Shown here: piece after piece, positions 16,938 to 25,328 of the stretch
How the letters are laid out: each line of letters starts with the position of its first letter
Position numbering within the stretch: position 1 is the first letter of the stretch
Assembly (NCBI RefSeq): GCF_017939745.1
Contig: NZ_JAGKQQ010000001.1
Coordinates: forward strand, 558,001 to 622,000
DNA: 64,000 bases
Origin: Gemmata palustris
GTDB taxonomy: Bacteria; Planctomycetota; Planctomycetia; Gemmatales; Gemmataceae
Reading direction: 5' to 3'
The notes under the pieces: generated by a model
The model's input: only the letters and a program-made list of their open reading frames with translations
What the model was told of the DNA's origin: nothing
Database searches by the model: none
Translations under genes and position numbers: made by a program

Positions 16938-17880
16938 CCACCACGGCGGGGGTACCGCGATGCGGGGCGCGTCGGCGCTTTTGATGCGCTTGCAGAGCCG
17001 CGTCCACAATGAAGATGCCGATGGCGGCCCACACACACGCGAACGCGGCGATGTTTTCCGGCGTGAGCCGGTGCTTTTCACCGAGCCAGATCACCGCGAT
17101 CAGCATTTGCGCGGTCGGCGAAAGGAACTGGATGAAACTGACCGCGAGCAGCGGCAGCCGGCGCAGTGAGAGCGTGTAGGTGAGCAGCGGAACCACGGTC
17201 ACGATGCCGCTGAACGCGATGAGTGCGTTCAAGCCCCAATCGTTCGCGGACATGTGGTTTTCGCCACGAACCGAGAGGTAGATCAGGAACCCGAGTGACG
17301 CCGGGAGCATCAGGAGCGATTCGACCGTCAGCCCCGTCATGCTTTCGACCGGGGCCTGCTTCCGCACCAACCCGTACACTCCGAATGTGATGGGCAGTGC
17401 GATTGCGATCCAGGGCAAGTAGCCCACCGCAATGCACGGGATGGCGACGCCGATCACGACCAGTGTGAGCGCGGGGTAGTGCGCGGGGCGGAGGCGCTCT
17501 TTGAGGTAGAGCGTGGCAAACGCCGCGTTCACGAGCGGGAGGATGTAATACCCGAGGCTCGCATCGACCACGCGCCCGGTCACGGTCGCGTAGATGTAGA
17601 TGAGCCAGTTGGCCGCGAGAAATAGGGCAGAGCCGAGGAGCGTGAGAACCAGTTTCCGCGAGCGCAGGACGCGAAACACGTCGCTCCAGCCCGCTACAGC
17701 CATCGTCAAAACGAGCATAATCGGTAGCGACCACGCGATTCGGTGCGCAAGGATCTCCCACGCGGGCACGCCGAATTTCGCGAGCGCGGCGAAGTACAGC
17801 GGCACCATTCCCCACCACAGGTACGCGACCAAGCCGTAAGCGAGGCCGGACCGAAACTGCGCCGCGGTCGGATCGGACAC
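16891..17880 (-). CDS. rarD: RarD-type EamA/DMT transporter
   Basis: A 329-residue inner-membrane protein with ten predicted helices. RarD signatures include LAYGLVAYLWWGMVPLYFAAL at the N-terminus, WEILAHRIAWSLPIML, and the second-half repeat (QFLSPTAQMLIAVIWLGE). Members are drug/metabolite-superfamily permeases; the E. coli protein was named for chloramphenicol sensitivity but its substrate is unsettled. I chose GTG 17880 because GGGAGG sits six bases upstream. The C-terminal 35 residues (basic, then Pro/Val-rich) run past the usual end and into the 3' end of the convergent peptidase gene, so an ancestral stop may have been lost. Confidence 0.9.
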   Translation of the reverse strand: MSDPTAAQFRSGLAYGLVAYLWWGMVPLYFAALAKFGVPAWEILAHRIAWSLPIMLVLTMAVAGWSDVFRVLRSRKLVLTLLGSALFLAANWLIYIYATVTGRVVDASLGYYILPLVNAAFATLYLKERLRPAHYPALTLVVIGVAIPCIAVGYLPWIAIALPITFGVYGLVRKQAPVESMTGLTVESLLMLPASLGFLIYLSVRGENHMSANDWGLNALIAFSGIVTVVPLLTYTLSLRRLPLLAVSFIQFLSPTAQMLIAVIWLGEKHRLTPENIAAFACVWAAIGIFIVDAALQAHQKRRRAPHRGTPAVVVTPKFGVLPSAVPRR

Positions 17881-18014
17881 CGAAAACCTCCCATGTGGAC
17901 AATCAACTGGCGCCAGTCAGCGCCCAAAGTGGCGAACGGTCGGCACGAGCCGACCGTGTGGGCGATTCTTGTCTGTTGGGCGAACCGACATTGCGCCGCC
18001 TGCGCTCAGACGGC

Positions 18015-19124
18015 TTATACCAGTGGGTTGCTGTGTTGTTGCAGCACGCGCCCCAACTTCGTGTGGAAGTGGTGGGCGCCGTTCTCGCGTTTCACACTGA
18101 ACCGCCCGGTCCTGTAACTGCGGCTGTGCAGGTTCCGCTGCACTTCCTCGCACACGCCAATGTCTTCGATCTGCACCTGCTCCGCGACCTCGATACTTTG
18201 CCGTTTGAAATCGTTCGACAGTGATTCGGCAAAGTAGAAGTCGAAGATCACGCGGCAGCGGTCCTCACCGAGTGGCAGAACCAAATTGGTATCTAGCACG
18301 CCTTCGTAAGAATTCAGCATGAAATTCGGGTACAGCCACCAGTAAGCCGCGTCGCCGGTTCGCGTGCGACCCGCGTCACCGTCCGCGGGCTTGGTTGGGG
18401 CACTCTGGAGCACTGCGTTCCCGTCGCAGGTCGTGCGGTACTTGGTGTAATCGAGCGACCCTGCCAGTGCCGGGTGAACCGTGTTCACGTGGTAACCACC
18501 GTCGAGATAGTTGTCGGCATACACCTTCCAGTTACACGCGAGGTCGTAACTCTTTCGCGCGTACCACTTCAGGTCACCAAACACCTGTTGCGACTCGGCC
18601 CACGCGGGTAACGGACCCAAGAACACCGTCAACGGTTCGCGCGGTTCGGTGAGATGGACCCAAACGAACGCGCCCCACTCTTCAACAGCAATTGGCGGAA
18701 GGCCGTTGTCCTCGCGGCGGAACTCCTGAACCCCATCGAATTCCGGCACGCCGCGAAGATTACCACTCAGGTCGTAGGTCCAGCCGTGGTAGTGACAGCG
18801 AAGTTTCTTCACCGTGCCGCATTCGTCGGTACAGAGCCGGGCGGCACGGTGACGGCACACGTTGAAGAACGCGCGCAACGCACCATCTTCTCCGCGAACG
18901 ACTAACACCGGTTCGCCGGCAATGTCGGCGGTGAGGAACTGCCCCGGTTTTGCGACCCGCTCGCGCAAGCCCACCATCTGCCAGGTGCGAGCGAACACGG
19001 CGTCGCGTTCGAGGTGGTACACGTCCGGTGACGTGTACCAAGTATTGGGAATCGTGCTCCCGCGCTCCAGCGGCAGGTCGGGATCGAATGCCGCGAGTAG
19101 ACTGTGAAGTGTACCGGTCGGCAT
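18015..19124 (-). CDS. Rieske non-heme iron oxygenase, alpha-subunit type
   Basis: A 369-residue aromatic-ring-hydroxylating oxygenase. The Rieske cluster ligands are Cys90, His92, Cys110 and His113 (VCRHRA and CHYHGW). The mononuclear iron site shows His212 and His217 in DNYLDGGYHVNTVHPAL. Enzymes of this type use a ferredoxin-reductase partner to hydroxylate or demethylate small substrates; related proteins act on choline, carnitine or aromatic compounds, and the substrate here is not clear. No reductase gene is adjacent. ATG 19124 is used; residues encoded upstream come from a palindromic repeat. The C45 hydrolase gene lies upstream on the same strand, separated by that repeat. Confidence 0.92.
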   Translation of the reverse strand: MPTGTLHSLLAAFDPDLPLERGSTIPNTWYTSPDVYHLERDAVFARTWQMVGLRERVAKPGQFLTADIAGEPVLVVRGEDGALRAFFNVCRHRAARLCTDECGTVKKLRCHYHGWTYDLSGNLRGVPEFDGVQEFRREDNGLPPIAVEEWGAFVWVHLTEPREPLTVFLGPLPAWAESQQVFGDLKWYARKSYDLACNWKVYADNYLDGGYHVNTVHPALAGSLDYTKYRTTCDGNAVLQSAPTKPADGDAGRTRTGDAAYWWLYPNFMLNSYEGVLDTNLVLPLGEDRCRVIFDFYFAESLSNDFKRQSIEVAEQVQIEDIGVCEEVQRNLHSRSYRTGRFSVKRENGAHHFHTKLGRVLQQHSNPLV

Positions 19125-19172
19125 GGGGCACCTTACGAGAGGTGTCGTGGAGGTACAGAAGAGCGCACATGA

Positions 19173-19283
19173 CTTCCGCCCTGTGCTACAAATGCCGGCC
19201 CCTCCGGGGCGGAAAGGCATTGGGAGTCTTGATCTTCGCCCCGGAGGGGCTGTCTTCCGTAGCACAGGGCGGAAGCCCTGTGC
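19173..19283. repeat. Intact copy A of a dispersed nested palindrome
   Basis: A perfect 17-bp outer inverted repeat (CTTCCGCCCTGTGCTAC at 19173-19189, its complement at 19259-19275) encloses a perfect 14-bp inner one (GCCCCTCCGGGGCG at 19198-19211 and its complement at 19237-19250). The right end forms a further small hairpin, GCACAGGGC-GGAA-GCCCTGTGC. A second copy, split by an IS110 element, is at 51255-52529, and a partial one at 25117. Confidence 0.9.
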
Positions 19284-19289
19284 ATCCGC

Positions 19290-20426
19290 TCATTTTTCAT
19301 CAAACAGCTTGCCCAGTTCCAATTTCACGGGCGGGAGCTTCGTCGCGGGGCCTGTGCCGTAGGCGAAGTGAAGGACGCGGTCGCCCGGCTCGAACACCAT
19401 GCACTGGAGCGTGTGAGTTCCCTGTTGCACCTTGGCCAGTTCCGCGAACACGTCCTTCACACTCAACTTCGGTGCATCTTTCTTTTGAAGGGGCAGAAGC
19501 GTGTCGTACCGCTCACACTTGTTGTCCACGCACAATTTTTCGCTGCGGAAGTGATTGGTGCAGCAGCACACGCCGTTTTCGTGCGTGCGAACTTCCAGGC
19601 TCTTCGGCGTCATCTCGAACACCGCGCCGCCCGTCTTGTCGCAAATCGTCATGCAGCAGGTCGAAGTGCGGGGCATGTTCCGAAGGAACTTCTCGGCCTC
19701 GGCGACCGTGCTGCACTCTTCCAGCACGCGCCGGAAACTCAGCAGCAGTGGAGTACCTTTCCAGTTGAACTCCTGGTTACCTTTACTCTGCTTGATGCTG
19801 ATTTCGTTGATGGTGACGCACAATCCCGCGTCGTTCATACCGCTAATCACGCCCTCGATTGGGGCGACCGTGACCGCGGCGAACGCCCGTTTGCCCTCGC
19901 CCTTGTAGACGACGACGAGCGTGTGCTCGGTGATGCCCTTCGTGGGAATCCAGTCGAAGTTGCGACCGAAGATCGGCGAGCCCGTTTTGCTCCGGTCCTT
20001 CTCCACAATGATCGTCGAGCACCCCATGCCGCTCGTGAGGTCCGCGACGGTGTTCGCGAACAGCAGCAACCCCTCCTCGCGCCCGGACGCCTTCGCCGCG
20101 GCTTCGAGTTCGGTGGCGATGTGCGGAGGGAAGCTCGGCTTCAACCGCTTCGCCATGATCTCGATGAACGGGTACTTTTTCGTTTGTCCCGCGTCTTCGA
20201 GAAACTGTGCGTGGAGCTTCGTGAGATCGGGCGCGTTCGCGACCGCGAGTTTGCCGAACTGCTCGCCCATCTCCGCCGGTTTTCCCTTCACCACGAGCAC
20301 CGGCACTTTCTCAACGTACTTCAGTTCGCCCGCACCGTGTTTCGCGGCCGGAAACGATTTCGGCTCCTCCGCCCGCGCGACGGGGACGATGGCAACGAGC
20401 AGCGCGGAGAGCAGGAATCGCTTCAT
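19290..20426 (-). CDS. Secreted C45-type (acyltransferase/Ntn) hydrolase
   Basis: A 378-residue protein with a signal peptide (residues 1-19, MKRFLLSALLVAIVPVARA). It fits the C45/acyl-coenzyme A:6-aminopenicillanic-acid acyltransferase group of Ntn hydrolases, which cleave themselves before a catalytic Cys. The candidate nucleophile is Cys136 in GMGCSTIIVE, followed by the usual GRNFDW and a G-x-N-x-x-G-L-x-x-x-x-N (GMNDAGLCVTINE). There are further Cys near the middle (CCMTICDKT, CCCTNH), which is odd for this family and might form disulfides. ATG 20426 has AGGGGA upstream. The natural substrate is unknown; members hydrolyse amide bonds of N-acyl compounds. Confidence 0.85.
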   Translation of the reverse strand: MKRFLLSALLVAIVPVARAEEPKSFPAAKHGAGELKYVEKVPVLVVKGKPAEMGEQFGKLAVANAPDLTKLHAQFLEDAGQTKKYPFIEIMAKRLKPSFPPHIATELEAAAKASGREEGLLLFANTVADLTSGMGCSTIIVEKDRSKTGSPIFGRNFDWIPTKGITEHTLVVVYKGEGKRAFAAVTVAPIEGVISGMNDAGLCVTINEISIKQSKGNQEFNWKGTPLLLSFRRVLEECSTVAEAEKFLRNMPRTSTCCMTICDKTGGAVFEMTPKSLEVRTHENGVCCCTNHFRSEKLCVDNKCERYDTLLPLQKKDAPKLSVKDVFAELAKVQQGTHTLQCMVFEPGDRVLHFAYGTGPATKLPPVKLELGKLFDEK

Positions 20427-20545
20427 ACCGAGTTCCCCTACGAAATGACTCAAATGGTGACACGGCCCGGGAGCTGTGCCACCAGAGTAGAATAATCTCC
20501 GTTACATCCAGTTCCGAGAGCGAATTGCGCGGTCCGGACCGGAAC

Positions 20546-22390
20546 TCAGCTCTCGTTCGGTTGAGCGGTGCGCCCGAGCGACACATCGAAATCGGTAACG
20601 AGCGGGAACAGCATCGAGAAGATGGCGAACCCGAACGCGGCCCCGAGCATGAGGAACGGGATGAGCGGGTCGCCCGATTCGTCCGTGCCCGGTTTCCCGC
20701 CGATCAGAACGTTCACCACGCAGTAGAACATGGCGAGCGGGCACATCACACTCGCGATCGTAAGCGCGGTGGCCGGGCGGTCGGCGCTGAGCACGTAGAG
20801 CAGCCCACCGATACCGAGTACGAGGAACGAGATGAAGCTGAACCACTGGTTCCCGAAGCTGCCGCCGTTGATGACGATCAGGTAGATGCTAATCAGTGTG
20901 CCGACGGAAAGGAAGAACACGGTACCCAGCGTGTGCGCGATCGCGAGCCGACTCTGTACGATGCGGAGCGAGACGTGCAACCCGAGTGCGACCGCGAACC
21001 CGAACAGCACGAGCAGCGCACCGCACACTGCGACCAGCGGACCGAAGTTCGCTGCGAGGGCTTCGCCCGCGGGCGTTTCCGACGGCGTGCGCGTGAGCGC
21101 GCCGCGGACCGCGTAGAACCCCGCGAGCAACAACGGTGGGATGATGTACTCCTTCGTGTTGTACAGCACACCGAATAGCTTGCCGAAGACGAACTCCCTT
21201 GGCGAAACGTCCGTTACGAGCAGCACGTCCAGCGCGCCGCCGTCGCGCTCTGATGTGATCGAAGTGACAGCTTGCGCCGCGACGAGCAGCAGGCTCAGCA
21301 CCGCGACCGGAACCAGTCCGTAAGCGGCGGCGAAACTGGGGCGCCCGCCGGGGCGGTTCAACTCACTCACGGCGAAGTATAGGATGAGCGCGAGCACGAT
21401 TCCGAACGCGAACTTCACGAGCAGCGGGCGCCGACCGTAGGCGAGAGTGCGGATCTCGCGCCACAAAATCGGGTTCGGCCACACCTGTCGGATCTCGCCC
21501 GGTGCCGCGTGCGCCTTCGCGCGCTTCTCAGCAGCGATCGACTCGTCCGATTCCGGGTCTTCGGTCGCCGAGGAGCCCTCGCGCTGCATGATCGGTTCGC
21601 CGCTCGGGTTCCATTTCCGCAATTTCCAGATGCCCACGCCGTTCAGCGCGGCACACAACACGAACATCACCAGAAGGAACCCGTAGGCCGGGGCCAATCC
21701 CTGCCAGCCGTCGGTGGGCGGTTCGAGTACCGATTGCATCGCAATAAACGGGTCGAGCCACGCCTGGGCACTGGCCCAATCGACGCCACTCGCGATAAGC
21801 GGCCCGACCGAAGTGACCCCTTGGGCGATGCAGACGTACAAAACCAGGAACAGCACGGAAAGCGCGAGAGCCTGATACGTTTTCTCGCGCCACAGTGCCA
21901 CCAGCCCGCCGAGCGACCCGGCCGCTACCGCCGACGCGAACAGCACCAGCACCGCCTGGAACACCTGCTCGGGACTGATCCCGCCGAGCAACAAGAGCAT
22001 TGACAACACGGGCGCGCTGACGAAGAGCAGGATCAAGATCGGCAGCAGCGCGCCGATCAGCTTCCCGAGCACGATTTCGTAGTCGCGCATGTCCGTGAGC
22101 AGCAAGAGTACGAACGTCCGGCGGTCTTTTTCCTGCGAAACGGCACTCGCGGCCGAGAGTGTTGCGAAGAACAGTGTGAGGAGCAGTTGCACGAACGCGA
22201 CGATCTGGAACAGGAGCAACCCGACGTTCGCCGTTTCGCCGAGTGTGGCGTCGCGCGCGAAGCCGATTGTGGCCTGCCAGGTGGTGATGCCTAAAATGCC
22301 GAGCAGACCGATGAGTGCCATGCGCTGGGCGTAGTGCCCACTGCGCCGCGGCACGGTCACGAGTTCCCGCGAAAAGATCGGACCGAGCAC
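20546..22390 (-). CDS. ABC-2-type transporter permease
   Basis: A 614-residue inner-membrane protein with two ABC-2 permease halves. Each half has six or so membrane segments, and each carries the conserved EKDRRTFVLLLLTDM or ERDGGALDVLLVTDV motif followed by EIVLGKL or EFVFGKL, the signature of gliding/ABC-2 permeases. An acidic linker (about 270-300) joins the halves. No ATPase gene is adjacent, so the partner must lie elsewhere. Planctomycetes have many such fused permeases of unknown cargo. ATG 22390 is preceded by GGGAGGTTCAGC, a good ribosome-binding site. Confidence 0.88.
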   Translation of the reverse strand: MLGPIFSRELVTVPRRSGHYAQRMALIGLLGILGITTWQATIGFARDATLGETANVGLLLFQIVAFVQLLLTLFFATLSAASAVSQEKDRRTFVLLLLTDMRDYEIVLGKLIGALLPILILLFVSAPVLSMLLLLGGISPEQVFQAVLVLFASAVAAGSLGGLVALWREKTYQALALSVLFLVLYVCIAQGVTSVGPLIASGVDWASAQAWLDPFIAMQSVLEPPTDGWQGLAPAYGFLLVMFVLCAALNGVGIWKLRKWNPSGEPIMQREGSSATEDPESDESIAAEKRAKAHAAPGEIRQVWPNPILWREIRTLAYGRRPLLVKFAFGIVLALILYFAVSELNRPGGRPSFAAAYGLVPVAVLSLLLVAAQAVTSITSERDGGALDVLLVTDVSPREFVFGKLFGVLYNTKEYIIPPLLLAGFYAVRGALTRTPSETPAGEALAANFGPLVAVCGALLVLFGFAVALGLHVSLRIVQSRLAIAHTLGTVFFLSVGTLISIYLIVINGGSFGNQWFSFISFLVLGIGGLLYVLSADRPATALTIASVMCPLAMFYCVVNVLIGGKPGTDESGDPLIPFLMLGAAFGFAIFSMLFPLVTDFDVSLGRTAQPNES

Positions 22391-22491
22391 GCTGAACCTC
22401 CCGTCCTGTGGCGGACCCCGCTAGCTTATCATCAAAGACCGCAGCGAATAGCCTTCGCGAACCTTCTCGCACCCGGAAGAATCCGTCCCGT

Positions 22492-23928
22492 ATGAAAGTT
22501 ATCTTCTTCGCGCTGAACGGGTGCCCGGCCGGGTGGTTGGGCGCCTACGGCAACGATTGGGTCGGCACCCCGCACCTCGACCGACTCGCGTCCGAGGCGG
22601 TCACGTTCGACCGGCACATGAGCGATTGCCCCGAACCGACCGCCGCGCGCCGCGCGTGGTTGGGGGGGGAACCTAACCCCCCGGCCCCCTTCCCTGAAAA
22701 GGAAGGGGGAGCAGAGTCAACCACAGTTGGCACTACACCCGTATTGCCTTTGGTATTAAGCCCCTTCCTTTTTAGGGGAGGGGTTGGGGAGAGGTCGTTT
22801 TCGAGTCTCACCAAGACCATCCTCGTTCGTGCGAACCACCCCGATACGGACGCCCCAGACTGGTTCTACGCCGGGTGGGACGAAGTGTTCGACGCCCGCC
22901 CGCAAGCGGACGATGATTCTCCGCTCGATGAACTTCTACGCGCATTTCCCGCTATTCTCGACCGCCTCGCAAACGTGCCCGATTTCCTGCTCTGGATCGA
23001 AACGGACCGGCTCATTCCACCGTGGGACGTGCAGCAAGACGTGTTTGAAGCGTACTTGGAAGACGAGGAGGATTCGGGCGAGCGCGATGAGGAACCGACT
23101 GAGGACGAACAAACCGATGCGGGAGAGGAAACCGCAGAAGGCGAAACTGGGGAAGAAGATGAACCCGAAATAGATGACGATCCCGAACCGCTGAATCCCG
23201 ATCCTCGCCCCCCGGTGCGCGAAGAGGAACCTGTGGCACCGTTCGCGGACCCGCCGACCGGACCGTTCGACCGGAGCGACCTCGATGCGTGGGACTGGCT
23301 GCGATGCACGTTCGCGGCCGTCGTGACCAAACTCGATGCGGAACTCGGTGCCCTCTTCGATCACCTGCGTGCGCGCGAACTGGGCCAATCGGCGACGTGG
23401 ATCGTCACATCGGACTTCGGGCACCCGCTCGGCGAGCACGGGCAAATCGGTTTGCACCGCCCCTGGCTCCACGAGGAACTCGTTCACCTGCCGCTACTGA
23501 TGCGCCTTCCACAAGCGGAACAGGCCGGGCGGCGGGTCTCGGGCTTCACACAACCACCGGACGTGTTCTCCACACTTCAAGCGCTCTTCGGAATCGATCC
23601 GCCCGCTAGCACGAACGGCCTCAACCTGCTCCCGCTCGCGCGCGGGGAAGCGGAATCGGCGCGTGCGTTCGTGTGTACGCGACTCGAACTCGGTGACGCG
23701 ACCGAGATCGCTATTCGCACCGAAGACTCGGCCCTGTTGGTTCCGACGCGCGCGCCCGAAGGCGATTCGTCGCGCGAGCCGCTGCTGTACGAGAAGCCCG
23801 ACGACCGCTGGGAAGTGAACGACATCCGCGCACGAAATATCGACCGCGCCGATGAACTGGAAGCGAAGTTACGCGAAGAACTGCAAAGCGAGAAATCGCC
23901 ACGGATGAACACCGAAAACACGGATTAG
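22492..23928 (+). CDS. Divergent sulfatase-like protein with in-frame repeat insertion
   Basis: A 478-residue alkaline-phosphatase/sulfatase-superfamily protein. The opening (MKVIFFALNGCPAGWLGAYG, then TPHLDRLASEAVTFD) and the later VTSDFGHPLGEHGQIG are sulfatase-like. Key residues are altered: the first metal-binding Asp pair is replaced by Leu-Asn, and the formylglycine motif C-x-P-S-R reads CPEPTAARRAW. The enzyme may therefore be inactive or have changed chemistry. Residues about 60-105 are encoded by a dispersed palindromic repeat, and residues about 185-245 are a strongly acidic tract. ATG 22492 is used because the upstream in-frame extension has no family similarity. No Tat or Sec signal is present, so it is probably cytoplasmic. 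Confidence 0.82.
   Translation: MKVIFFALNGCPAGWLGAYGNDWVGTPHLDRLASEAVTFDRHMSDCPEPTAARRAWLGGEPNPPAPFPEKEGGAESTTVGTTPVLPLVLSPFLFRGGVGERSFSSLTKTILVRANHPDTDAPDWFYAGWDEVFDARPQADDDSPLDELLRAFPAILDRLANVPDFLLWIETDRLIPPWDVQQDVFEAYLEDEEDSGERDEEPTEDEQTDAGEETAEGETGEEDEPEIDDDPEPLNPDPRPPVREEEPVAPFADPPTGPFDRSDLDAWDWLRCTFAAVVTKLDAELGALFDHLRARELGQSATWIVTSDFGHPLGEHGQIGLHRPWLHEELVHLPLLMRLPQAEQAGRRVSGFTQPPDVFSTLQALFGIDPPASTNGLNLLPLARGEAESARAFVCTRLELGDATEIAIRTEDSALLVPTRAPEGDSSREPLLYEKPDDRWEVNDIRARNIDRADELEAKLREELQSEKSPRMNTENTD
22664..22800. repeat. Palindromic dispersed repeat inside the sulfatase-like CDS
   Basis: The left arm is rich in AACCTAACCCCCCGGCCCCC and CCTGAAAAGGAAGGGG; the right arm is CCCCTTCCTTTTTAGGGG then AGGGGTTGGGGAGAGGT, its approximate complement. 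About 70 bp of unrelated sequence lies between the arms. The unit is in frame with the gene on both sides. I recall such elements as common in Gemmata genomes, mostly between genes. Confidence 0.75.
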
Positions 23929-23961
23929 GACAAAAGACGGATTGGTTACAAAAAGGCAGAG

Positions 23962-24001
23962 AACGGTGTGGTTTTTAGCCCCACCGGGCTAAAAAACCGT
24001 T
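23962..24001. terminator. Hairpin terminator candidate between convergent genes
   Basis: AACGG and GGTTTTTAGCCC pair with GGGCTAAAAAACC and CCGTT, leaving a small loop and one bulged A. The stem has A/T runs on both sides, as in a bidirectional terminator. It lies between the convergent sulfatase-like and oxidoreductase genes. Confidence 0.5.
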
Positions 24002-24079
24002 CCTCTGTCTGATCCGCGTAATCTGCGTTATCCGCGGCTCTTTTCCTGCCTTTTTGTGTTCCGTTTTGATCCGTTGCGC

Positions 24080-25084
24080 TCACACGCTCATCACGACTTT
24101 GCCGAAGTGCGCGCCGCTTTCCATGTATTTGAAGGCGGCCGGGGCTTCGGCGAACGGAAACACGCGATCGATCACCGGCCGGATCTGCTTCGCTGTAATC
24201 ACGCGGTTCATTTGCTCGAACATCGCGCGCGAGCCGACGAACACGCCCTGGAGCCGGACCGCTTTCATTAGTACCGCTATTGGGTTAAACGGCCCCATGC
24301 CGGCGAGTACGCCGATTAGCGCGACGTGCCCGCCCGTTTTGACGGCCTTCACCGAGCGTTCGAGCGTGCCCGCGCCGCCGACTTCTACGACGAGGTCCGC
24401 GCCGGCTCCTCCGGTCTGCTGGCGCGCCCATTTGTCCCAGTCCGGGTTCGTGCGGTAGTTCACGCCGGCCGCGGCTCCGAGCGCTGCTGCGCGGGCGAGT
24501 TTTTCGTCGCTACTGGACGTAATCAGCGCGCGTGCCCCGAGTGCGTGGGCGAGTTGCAGGGCGAAAATGGAAACGCCGCCGGTACCTTGTAGCAGCACGG
24601 TCGTACCGGGGGCGGTTTCCGCTGCTGTCAAAGCGTTCCAGGCGGTCACCGCCGCACACGGGAGCGTCGCGGCTTCCTCGAACGTGAGGTGAGCCGGGAT
24701 CGTAACAACCGCGCGCTCGTCGAGCGCCACGAATTCGGCGAACACGCCGTCGCGGTCGCTACCGAACGTCGATTTCGCGACCGCGTCGGTGATGGGTCCG
24801 TCTTCCCAGTCGGGCATGAAGCAGTTCATTACACGATCATCGGCTTTGAAGCGCGTCACGCCCGGGCCAACTGCGACCACCTCGCCGGCCGCGTCGGACC
24901 CGAGGACGCGGGGGAACTGGAGCTTGGGGTTGTACTGCCCTTTCGCGAGTAGAAGATCGCGAAAATTCAGCGACGCGGCCCGCACGCGGACCAGTACCTG
25001 TCCCGGCCCCGGGGTGGGGGCGGGGCGCTCCGCGACCGCGAGATTTTCTAATCCGAACGCGGGTTGGATGACGAGTGCCTTCAC
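24080..25084 (-). CDS. Zinc-type/quinone-oxidoreductase-like medium-chain dehydrogenase
   Basis: A 334-residue NAD(P)-dependent medium-chain reductase without the structural zinc Cys cluster, as in quinone oxidoreductases. Visible parts are the N-terminal GroES-like domain (LNFRDLLLAKGQYN, GSDAAGEVVAVGPGV), the Rossmann segment LLQGTGGVSIFALQLAHALGA, and C-terminal FAEAPAAFKYMESGAHFGKVV. I chose GTG 25084 because AGGAG lies seven bases before it; ATG 25099 has no site and only adds five residues. It probably reduces enones or quinones in the cytoplasm. The kinase gene is divergently transcribed with 244 bp between them, which contain a partial palindromic repeat. Confidence 0.9.
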   Translation of the reverse strand: MKALVIQPAFGLENLAVAERPAPTPGPGQVLVRVRAASLNFRDLLLAKGQYNPKLQFPRVLGSDAAGEVVAVGPGVTRFKADDRVMNCFMPDWEDGPITDAVAKSTFGSDRDGVFAEFVALDERAVVTIPAHLTFEEAATLPCAAVTAWNALTAAETAPGTTVLLQGTGGVSIFALQLAHALGARALITSSSDEKLARAAALGAAAGVNYRTNPDWDKWARQQTGGAGADLVVEVGGAGTLERSVKAVKTGGHVALIGVLAGMGPFNPIAVLMKAVRLQGVFVGSRAMFEQMNRVITAKQIRPVIDRVFPFAEAPAAFKYMESGAHFGKVVMSV

Positions 25085-25116
25085 GGTATTGCTCCTCATA
25101 GGGGGGCGACACGGGC

Positions 25117-25172
25117 GCACGGGCTTTCGACCTGTGCTACAGAAGTCGGCCCTTTTGGGGTGAAGAAAAGGG
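25117..25172. repeat. Partial copy C of the nested palindrome
   Basis: GCACGGGCTTTCGACCTGTG then CTAC matches the left arm seen at 51255 (GCACAGGGCTTCCGCCCTG...) with changes, followed by a G/C-rich inner segment (TCGGCCCTTTTGGGGTGA). The right arm is missing, so it is a decayed or truncated copy. Confidence 0.6.
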
Positions 25173-25328
25173 CGCGCCGCGTTCGATTTTCTCCTTCGTC
25201 TGGGGGCGTGAATTCGGCCGGCGCACAAAGGATTTCACGGAATTCACGATTCTGCCGCCCGGACTGTCTATGGTAAACTGGGCACAGTCCGGCTGACGAA
25301 CCGTCCACTCGCGTCTGGTTATTCGCTG

